Source: an uncultured Oscillospiraceae bacterium (GTDB lineage Bacteria; Bacillota; Clostridia; Oscillospirales; Ruminococcaceae). From it: a stretch of 64,000 nt of DNA. The stretch covers positions 29,325 to 93,324 of the forward strand of contig CAKSWY010000007.1 of the NCBI GenBank assembly GCA_934513685.1, read 5' to 3'. Under the pieces are notes generated by a model. It did not search any database, was not told where the DNA came from, and saw only the letters and a program-made list of their open reading frames with translations. The translations under genes were made by a program, and so were the position numbers. Shown here in pieces: positions 58,989-64,000 of the stretch (position 1 is its first letter; each line of letters begins with the position of its first letter).

Positions 58989-59625
58989 TTTTGCAATTCT
59001 TCCGCCCCGCATCGACGATTCTCTGCCCTCGCTGGGGGCCAGCGCCCTCACCCCGGAGGCGGAGATCACCGGCTGGCAGCTGACCGGCCTGGACCTGACC
59101 GGGGCCGACCTGAGCCGCATCACCTTTGAGGGCTGCGTGCTGGAGCGCTGCCGCCTGACCGCCTGCCAGCTGGATGGCGCGGAATTCCGCGACTGCCTGC
59201 TGCGCGGGTGTGAACTGTCCCGTGCGCGGTTTTCCCGCAGTTATTTCAGCCGCTGCGTGATTCAGGGCTGCAAGGGGATGGGCACCAGCTTCTCCAGCAG
59301 CAAGCTGGTCAACACCCTCTTGCAGGACTGCATGCTGGAACTGGCAAATCTGGACGGCGCAAGCCTGGAAAAGCTGGCCTTTCGCGGCTGCAGCCTGAAC
59401 GATGTCTGGTTCACCGAGTGCAAGCTGAAGCAGCTGGCGCTGGAGGACTGCACCCTGGCCCATCCCAACTTCTTCCGCACCCCGCTGGCCGGGGTGGACT
59501 TCACCCGCTGCCGCCTGAGCGGGCTTGTGTGCACCGAAAACGGCGCCGAGCTGAAGGGGGCCATTGTCACCACGGAGCAGGCCGTCGATCTGGCCCGCCT
59601 TCTGGGGCTGGTCGTCCGGCCCTGA
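58981..59625 (+). CDS. Pentapeptide repeat protein
   Basis: 214 residues. From about residue 32 to 185 the sequence repeats A(D/N)LXX-type units (LTGLDLTGADLSRITF, LDGAEFRDCLLRGCEL, ANLDGASLEKLAFRGC), predicted to form a right-handed quadrilateral beta helix. Some family members mimic DNA to protect gyrase from quinolones, most have unknown roles. Start overlaps the Nudix gene; AAGGAG precedes it. Confidence 0.92.
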   Translation: MADFAILPPRIDDSLPSLGASALTPEAEITGWQLTGLDLTGADLSRITFEGCVLERCRLTACQLDGAEFRDCLLRGCELSRARFSRSYFSRCVIQGCKGMGTSFSSSKLVNTLLQDCMLELANLDGASLEKLAFRGCSLNDVWFTECKLKQLALEDCTLAHPNFFRTPLAGVDFTRCRLSGLVCTENGAELKGAIVTTEQAVDLARLLGLVVRP

Positions 59626-59705
59626 GCGGCGCGGGTTTCCCACAAAGCAGTGCGTCCCGCGTGGAAAACCCGGCTCTTTTCTGATTTGATTGTGAGGTAA
59701 ACGGT

Positions 59706-60278
59706 ATGGAATCCTCTTCCCTTCCCCGGCTCGTCGCCCGGGATTACGACGGCGTGCCCTGGTACTACGAGCCGCCGGTTTATATGCCCCACCGGTTCAT
59801 TCTGGGCACCGTGGGGGAAAAGCCCCTGGCCTGCATCGGCATCAACCCCAGCACCGCCCGCCCCGGCGCGCTGGACAACACCCTGAAATCGGTGCAGCGG
59901 CTGGCCCTGGCCAACGGGTTTGACAGCTTTCTCATGTTCAACGTCAGCCCCCAGCGGGCCACAGACCCCAACGATATGGACGCCCAGCCGGACCCTGCCC
60001 TGGCCGAGGAAAATCTGGTGTGGCTGGAGGCCATGCTGGCCCAGACCCGCCCGGTGATGTGGGCCGCCTGGGGCACCCTGATTGAAAAGCGGCCCTACCT
60101 GCCCGGCATGATGCGCCGCATGGTGGCCATCACCCAGCGGTACGACATTCCCTGGGTCACCTTCGGCAAGCGCAGCAAAGCCGGGCACCCCCACCACCCG
60201 CTGTATCTGCGCAAGGACGAAGCGCCCCAGCCCTTCGACGTGCAGGCCTACCTGGACGAGGTGTTTCCCGGGCTGTGA
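59706..60278 (+). CDS. DUF1643 domain protein
   Basis: 190 residues: CIGINPSTARPGALDNTLKSVQRLA is the DUF1643 hallmark region (core GINPSTA, DNT), followed by FLMFNVSPQRATDPNDM, MWAAWGTLIEKR and GHPHHPLYLRKD. The fold is probably related to uracil-DNA-glycosylase-like proteins; function unknown. It follows the pentapeptide-repeat gene by 80 nt and is closed by a terminator. Confidence 0.9.
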   Translation: MESSSLPRLVARDYDGVPWYYEPPVYMPHRFILGTVGEKPLACIGINPSTARPGALDNTLKSVQRLALANGFDSFLMFNVSPQRATDPNDMDAQPDPALAEENLVWLEAMLAQTRPVMWAAWGTLIEKRPYLPGMMRRMVAITQRYDIPWVTFGKRSKAGHPHHPLYLRKDEAPQPFDVQAYLDEVFPGL

Positions 60279-60356
60279 GAGCCAGCGGGGCGCTGATCGG
60301 GCATTTTCCCCCAACGAACCACCATCTCCCGATTGCAGGCGGCATAGAATGACTTA

Positions 60357-60403
60357 TAAAAGAAGCGAGGAGCGTTTTCGGTGCTCCTCGCTTTTGTTTT
60401 TTT
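60357..60403. terminator. Bidirectional terminator
   Basis: AAAGAAGCGAGGAGC..GCTCCTCGCTTTTGTTTTTTT between the convergent DUF1643 and sugar kinase genes. Confidence 0.88.
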
Positions 60404-60438
60404 CTGGTCTGTCGTCTGCTGCCTTTTCCGGGGAACGC

Positions 60439-61341
60439 TCAAAGCCGTTCCAGCAACTCCAGAATGTCCGCCCGCCGGGCCAGCCCGTCGGAAAAGGCCG
60501 TGGCGCTTCCGGCCGCCGCCCCCAGACGATGGGCGTAGGCGTAATCGCCCCGCGTCAGCCATCCGGCCACAAACCCGGCCACCATGGAGTCCCCTGCGCC
60601 TACCGAGTTGCGCACATTGCCCTTCGGCACACCCAGGCAATGGACTTCGCCCCGCTCGTCCAGCAGCAGCGAGCCATCCCCCGCCATGGACACCAGCACA
60701 TTGCGCGCCCCCTGCTGCTGCAGAGCGCGGGCGCACTCCAGAATTTCTTCCTCGCCGGTCAGCTTTTTCCCGAACAGCTCCCCCAGCTCCAGATGATTCG
60801 GCTTGATGAGGAACGGCCGGCAGGGCAGCGCCCCGCGCAGAAGGCCGCCGGCCGCGTCCACCACCGTGAGCACGCCCCGGCCCTCCACCCGGCGCAGCAG
60901 GGTTTCGTAGCTGCCGCCCGGCATGGAGGCCGGAACCGAACCGGAGACCACCAGCACATCCCCCGCCTGCAGGGCGTCCAGCTGCTCCAGCAGGCGGCGC
61001 TGCGCCTCGGGCAGAATCACCGGCCCGGCGGCGTTGATCTCGGTTTCCTCCTGCCCCTTGACTTTCACGTTGATGCGGGTCTGGCCCTCCGCCAGGCGGA
61101 CAAACTCCGTCCGCACGCCCCGCCGGGCCAGGCTGTGTTCCAGCTCACAGCCGGTGAACCCGGCCACAAACCCCAGCGCCGTGGTCTCCACGCCCAGCTC
61201 GTGCAGCACACAGGAAACATTGATTCCCTTGCCGCCCGGCTGAATCTCTGCCTGCCCGGCGCGGTTGGCCCCGCCCACCGTCAGCTTCTCCACCCAAACC
61301 ACGTAATCCAGGGCCGGGTTGAAGGTAACCGTATACACCAT
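60439..61341 (-). CDS. 1-phosphofructokinase / hexose kinase of the PfkB family
   Basis: 300 residues: VTFNPALDYVV at the start, IQPGGKGINVSCVLHELG (PfkB signature 1), LIKPNHLELGELFGK and the ATP/catalytic motif NSVGAGDSMVAGFVAG. This matches FruK/LacC-type kinases that phosphorylate fructose-1-phosphate or tagatose-6-phosphate. No PTS or regulator gene is adjacent in the window, so the substrate is open. ATG 61341 follows AAAGGAAGGG. Confidence 0.93.
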   Translation of the reverse strand: MVYTVTFNPALDYVVWVEKLTVGGANRAGQAEIQPGGKGINVSCVLHELGVETTALGFVAGFTGCELEHSLARRGVRTEFVRLAEGQTRINVKVKGQEETEINAAGPVILPEAQRRLLEQLDALQAGDVLVVSGSVPASMPGGSYETLLRRVEGRGVLTVVDAAGGLLRGALPCRPFLIKPNHLELGELFGKKLTGEEEILECARALQQQGARNVLVSMAGDGSLLLDERGEVHCLGVPKGNVRNSVGAGDSMVAGFVAGWLTRGDYAYAHRLGAAAGSATAFSDGLARRADILELLERL

Positions 61342-61499
61342 CCTGCTCTTCCCTTCCTTTCATGGCAGGCCCGCCCGGAATGCACTCGGCCGGACGGCTG
61401 CTGTCTCTTTTCCATCAGCTTGTTTGAAACCAGCGCAAATGCCCGGTCCATCAAAACGTATGGTATGCATCCACAGCCGCATCAAGGCCGGGGCCGTTT

Positions 61500-62215
61500 C
61501 CAACCATGTGTCTCTCCGCTCAATGGGTGTGGCACCGCTCTGTTCGATGACTTCCTACGTTTCCATGGAGACCGTCAAAAATCCACGTAATACTTGAGTT
61601 CCTCCAGTGGTGTCCCGCTCACCCACAAGGCTCTCGCCAGATTGCGCTCTCCCCCCGTTTCCAGGGTTGCGTAATAATTCTGGAATTCTTTCTCGTCCTT
61701 CTCCGTCCGGTTCCGCAATACTTCCGCTTTCGCTTCTCGTTCCGTCATAGCTCGCACCTTCTGTGTAGGCTTCATTGGTTCCATCATTTGCAGTGCTTGC
61801 GCGTTCATGGTGTTGGACTCACTAATCCGCTGTGGGTAAGCTTCATCTTCTGGGCAAGAGCTCGCTTGTACACCTCTCCGCTCTTGTCCATATCTCCCAA
61901 AGTCAAAAGAGCTGAGGGTCACTGGTCATGTCTCTCAGCTCAATCGGGGTAGCCCCGCTCCGTTCAAGGGCTGCTTGCATTTCTGGGGAATCGGTCAGAA
62001 GTCCATGTAATACTTGACTTCCTCCAATGGAGTTCCTCTCTGCCACATTATTTGCGCCGCTTCCTTGCCACCCCCTGTTTTCAGGGTTGCGTAATAATTC
62101 TGGAATTCCTTCTCGTCCTTCTCCGTCCGGTTGCGCAATACTTCCGCTCGTTCTTCCCGTTCCGTCATAGCTCGCACCTTCTGTGTAGGCTTCATTGGTT
62201 CCATCATATCCTGTG
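61500..62215. repeat. Tandem pair of ~300-bp diverged direct repeats
   Basis: 61500-61797 and 61917-62215 align along their length (about 418 bp apart). The last ~140 bp of each (GGGTTGCGTAATAATTCTGG..CTTCATTGGTTCCATCAT) are nearly identical; the first half differs more. Each copy carries one version of the small minus-strand gene, indicating an old gene duplication within mobile DNA. Confidence 0.8.
61575..61808 (-). CDS. Small charged protein, copy A of a duplicated gene
   Basis: 77 residues, mostly charged helix: MKPTQKVRAMTEREAKAEVLR, EKDEKEFQNYYATLETGGE and the closing GTPLEELKYYVDF. The start at 61808 is the most N-terminal Met before homology with copy B ends; its ribosome binding site is weak. 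Not recognised. Paralogue of the gene at 61995-62231 inside a decayed mobile element, so it may no longer be expressed. Confidence 0.5.
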   Translation of the reverse strand: MNAQALQMMEPMKPTQKVRAMTEREAKAEVLRNRTEKDEKEFQNYYATLETGGERNLARALWVSGTPLEELKYYVDF

Positions 62216-62231
62216 TTTCCCGTGCTGTCAA
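61995..62231 (-). CDS. Small charged protein, copy B of a duplicated gene
   Basis: 78 residues from a TTG, or about 70 from the internal ATG at 62207. It repeats copy A with KPTQKVRAMTEREERAEVLRN, EKDEKEFQNYYATLKTGG and GTPLEEVKYYMDF. No strong ribosome binding site. After the stop another frame still reads SPEMQAALERSGATPIELRDM, and a degraded form of that sequence follows copy A, suggesting each unit once encoded a second product or a longer protein. Confidence 0.5.
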   Translation of the reverse strand: MTARETQDMMEPMKPTQKVRAMTEREERAEVLRNRTEKDEKEFQNYYATLKTGGGKEAAQIMWQRGTPLEEVKYYMDF

Positions 62232-62279
62232 CGGGCTTCAAATACGGAATTTCATTCTGTGCGCCAACTTTCAGCACCT

Positions 62280-62477
62280 TCCGGGTTCTGGCTGGCCGGT
62301 TCCAAAACCGCTGCCGGAAAGAACCAGTACATTTCGCTCGATCCTATCACGTGGGACGTGTTTATGCACTTCTGCAACGACACAAAGCCCGGCCAGCGCA
62401 TTTTCCGCAGTCCGAATGGCAGCGTCTGGAACATCCGCAACTTCCGGACACGAGAATTCTACACGGGCCTAGAAGAG
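62280..62477 (+). pseudogene. Tyrosine recombinase fragment (central part)
   Basis: The plus strand encodes SGFWLAGSKTAAGKNQYISL and later FRSPNGSVWNIRNFRTREFY without a start, active-site arginines or tyrosine. The GSKTAAGK block is typical of the beta-sheet in phage-type integrases. It is cut at both ends and its 3' end runs antisense into the holin gene. Confidence 0.55.
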
Positions 62478-62626
62478 ATACCAGCCGCACCCAGCGCACC
62501 GCCAGCCACGCCCACAATAACGGGGATATATTCATCCTTGATATGGGGGATCAGCTTTGCGGCGGCGCCGATCAGATAGGTGATCACCACAATAGCCAGC
62601 ACGGTTCCAGTCTGCATAATATCCAT
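62459..62626 (-). CDS. Phage holin family protein, truncated
   Basis: 55 residues: MDIMQTGTVLAIVVITYLIG, then IPHIKDEYIPVIVGVAGGALGAAG, matching the N-terminal half of Phage_holin_5-type holins (about 80 residues), then an abrupt SSRPV tail. AAGGATG is upstream of the ATG. The C-terminal membrane segment is missing because the frame runs into the recombinase fragment, so it is a remnant unlikely to form lesions. Confidence 0.7.
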   Translation of the reverse strand: MDIMQTGTVLAIVVITYLIGAAAKLIPHIKDEYIPVIVGVAGGALGAAGISSRPV

Positions 62627-62655
62627 TTTGTTTCATCCTTTCGTTTTGATGTAAT

Positions 62656-62697
62656 AAAAAAGGCAGCCATTCGGGATTCCCGAACAACTACCTTTTT
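62656..62697 (-). terminator. Terminator of the 62766-62957 gene
   Basis: Minus-strand AAAAAGGTAGTTGTTCGGGA..TCCCGAATGGCTGCCTTTTTT hairpin. Confidence 0.8.
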
Positions 62698-62765
62698 GCG
62701 AATTAACTTGCCGGTAACGCGCATTGATAGGCATAGAAAAAGCACCATACCGATGCACAATGCCT

Positions 62766-62957
62766 TTATTTTTTTGGTTCTGACTTCATTTCTTTTCTAT
62801 GGGCAATCATATAGCCCAAAAGAAAATCTGATTCCTCTTCCGTCAAAATATGGAATGGACTGACCTGGGAATCGTCTTCGTGCCCAGAGTACTTGTAATT
62901 ATACCCATCCACAACAGGGTCAAATCCAAGTTTTTTACATATATCAGAATATGTCAT
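62766..62957 (-). CDS. Small hypothetical protein
   Basis: 63 residues: MTYSDICKKLGFDPVVDGYNY, a central HEDDSQVSPFHIL and a C-terminal LTEEESDFLLGYMIAHRKEM helix. GGAGG 9 nt upstream and a clear terminator support expression. Not recognised. Its AT-rich composition differs from the chromosome around it, in line with the surrounding mobile-element debris. Confidence 0.65.
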   Translation of the reverse strand: MTYSDICKKLGFDPVVDGYNYKYSGHEDDSQVSPFHILTEEESDFLLGYMIAHRKEMKSEPKK

Positions 62958-63038
62958 TCTCTGAACACCTCCAATACTACGTTTTTCTCTTTAAGCTGAT
63001 TTAAAATCTCTGCTAGCCCTTTACTGCCATTATTATAA

Positions 63039-63551
63039 ATGCTATTTTGTGCCGCATCAAGCAAATGTATCTGCGCCCTGATGCTGGACAGCGGCCTTCG
63101 CATGAATGAAGTGGCTACGCTCACGCTCGACAATCTGCACGTTCATGAAGGATATGCCATTGTGGACGGCAAGGGCGGCAAGCAGCGTTCTGCTCCCCTT
63201 GACAATTGCTCCAAGAAGATGCTGCTGCGGTATCTGCGGCGGCGGCCCGGCTGTGCCCAGACCAATCAGGTGTTCATCACGTCCGCATTGAATCCCATTC
63301 GCAGAAGCACCATCACGCAGCTGTTTCGTAAGCTGAAAAAGAAAACCGGAATTGCCCGCCTGCGGCCCCATCTGCTGCGGCACACCTTCGCAACGATGGC
63401 GCTGCAAAGCGGCGTGGACGTCAAGACCGTCAGCAGTATGCTGGGTCACTACTCCGCAGGCTTCACGCTGGACACCTACGCCCACGTCACCACCGACGCG
63501 CAGCTCAAGGCGGCGCAAACGATGGGCAATATCCTATCCCGTGCTGTCTGA
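63039..63551 (+). pseudogene. Tyrosine recombinase/integrase, N-terminally truncated
   Basis: About 158 residues of homology after a short unrelated lead. It holds the catalytic domain: MLDSGLRMNEVATL (first Arg), GKGGKQRSAPL (Lys), HLLRHTFATMALQSGVDVKTVSSMLGHYSAGFTLDTYAHV (HxxR, H and nucleophile Tyr; here shown as RPHLLRHTFAT and LDTYAHV). The SAM-like N-terminal and arm-binding domains are absent and no ribosome binding site fits, so it is a remnant, although the active-site residues are intact. It lies next to a tRNA-Met 3' half, as expected for an integrase and its attachment site. Confidence 0.78.
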
Positions 63552-63639
63552 TGGTTTCCGCTATCCGCTCCCGTTGGGGTCAGCGTTTGGGTCAGAAAAA
63601 ACAGCAAGTAAGTTATTGAGCAAAAAAGTACGGAAAAAG

Positions 63640-63668
63640 TCCTGATTTCGCAAGAAATCAGGACTTTC
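63640..63668 (-). terminator. Terminator next to the tRNA-Met fragment
   Basis: AAAGTCCTGATTTC..GAAATCAGGACTTT hairpin, with T-run on the minus strand; the terminator the original tRNA-Met gene would have used. Confidence 0.8.
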
Positions 63669-63713
63669 TGGTTGCGGAGACAGGACTCGAACCTGCGACC
63701 TCCGGGTTATGAG
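63669..63713 (-). other. tRNA-Met 3' half, probable attachment site (att)
   Basis: Minus strand CTCATAACCCGGAGG, then a T-arm GCAGGTTCGAGTCCTGT and acceptor CTCCGCA plus CCA. It is the 3' half of elongator tRNA-Met from the anticodon loop on. The upstream bases do not pair with the anticodon stem and the 5' half is replaced by a terminator hairpin (63722-63765). A tRNA 3' half beside an integrase gene is the usual footprint of site-specific integration. Confidence 0.78.
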
Positions 63714-63721
63714 GCAGTCTC

Positions 63722-63765
63722 AAGCACAAATCGGAGTCATTTCGGCTCCGATTTGTGCTTTTTAC
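63722..63765. terminator. Bidirectional terminator at the element edge
   Basis: AAGCACAAATCGGAGTCA..TCGGCTCCGATTTGTGCTTTTT, a perfect 15-bp stem with A/T flanks. Confidence 0.85.
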
Positions 63766-64000
63766 CACCGTTCGCTCGGCGGATTTTCCATTGTTTCCGT
63801 CCAGCCCTGCCTGCTTTTTTCGGATTTTGGGTCAAAAGTGGGTCAGATGTTAGCCAGCAGCTTTTAGCGGAGTTTTTGCTTTGGCCGTTGAGTCAAACTG
63901 CATACCGCGTTCGTTATTTGTTGATATGAAACTGCTTGAGAGTTATCCCCGGAGAGCGGCGATTTGCAGTTCCATACAATGTCGGTATCTCCGTATTGGT
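63766..64000. other. Right-hand end of the window
   Basis: About 235 bp without a supported gene. A TTTTGGGTCAAAAGTGGGTCAG segment at about 63826-63848 resembles the TTGGGGTCAGCGTTTGGGTCAG segment near 63576, suggesting another piece of the same kind of element, but nothing firm can be called. Confidence 0.4.

Noticed and set aside
63669..63765. A complete tRNA-Met gene
   Set aside because: The sequence 5' of the anticodon loop does not form an anticodon stem, D-arm or acceptor strand; it is a terminator hairpin instead. Only the 3' half is present.

Overview
The window is GC-rich (roughly 60%) chromosomal DNA from a Gram-positive anaerobe, most likely an Oscillospiraceae/Ruminococcaceae member near Faecalibacterium, Gemmiger or Subdoligranulum. 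Pointers are the CotJ spore-coat genes, a T-box leader on thrS, RNase Y, TmcAL, the short HisG with HisZ, an OadB-type sodium-pump subunit with its small partner, AGGAGG ribosome binding sites, and several GTG/TTG starts. The genus is inferred, not proven. Most of the window is ordinary core genome. Accessory DNA is limited to a toxin-antitoxin insert near 49.4-50.2 kb and a decayed integrative element at 61.4-63.8 kb.

Layout. 0-3.2 kb: cotJ genes (with a CotJA-CotJB fusion), a MerR regulator, a frameshifted flavodoxin-fold oxidoreductase, a TIM-barrel protein and tRNA-Tyr. 3.5-8 kb: a radical SAM protein converging on a surface-polysaccharide operon (phosphoglycosyltransferase, UDP-galactopyranose mutase, DUF4422 transferase). 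8.3-14 kb: tmcAL, then an operon of an aminotransferase, a fumarylacetoacetate-hydrolase-family enzyme and an unrecognised Cys-motif protein, divergent from a LysR regulator. 14-19 kb: ackA and the VTC / DUF4956 / CotH-kinase trio. 19-27 kb: a CNNM/HlyC protein, thrS with T-box, rny, a second LysR and a phosphoribosyltransferase. 27.2-27.4 kb: a MITE-like inverted-repeat element.

27.5-36 kb is a nearly complete histidine operon read leftward, hisZG(fused)-D-C-B-H-A-F, then after a 213-nt gap with its own promoter, hisIE and the PHP-type histidinol phosphatase. 36-39 kb carries two G3E/CobW GTPases, one with an extremely His-rich loop and one with a C-terminal domain resembling DUF1980/TIGR03943, suggesting metal (zinc) handling. 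39-46.4 kb: an amidase, an NhaC-type antiporter, a D-2-hydroxyacid dehydrogenase, an oadB gene behind a probable yybP-ykoY (Mn2+) riboswitch, an OadG-related small subunit, an iron-sulfur flavoprotein and a sugar nucleotidyltransferase.

46.7-61.3 kb: an LtaS-like sulfatase, a CPCC zinc-ribbon protein, a Phd/Doc module between two perfect 65-bp repeats beside tRNA-Thr, rsmA, the ftsE-ftsX-envC-small protein-ctpA division/wall operon, a PucR-type regulator, a HAD/Nudix/pentapeptide/DUF1643 group and a PfkB-family sugar kinase. 61.4-63.8 kb: a decayed mobile element with a duplicated small gene, a cut-off phage holin, pieces of two tyrosine recombinases and a 3' half of a tRNA-Met gene that looks like an attachment site.
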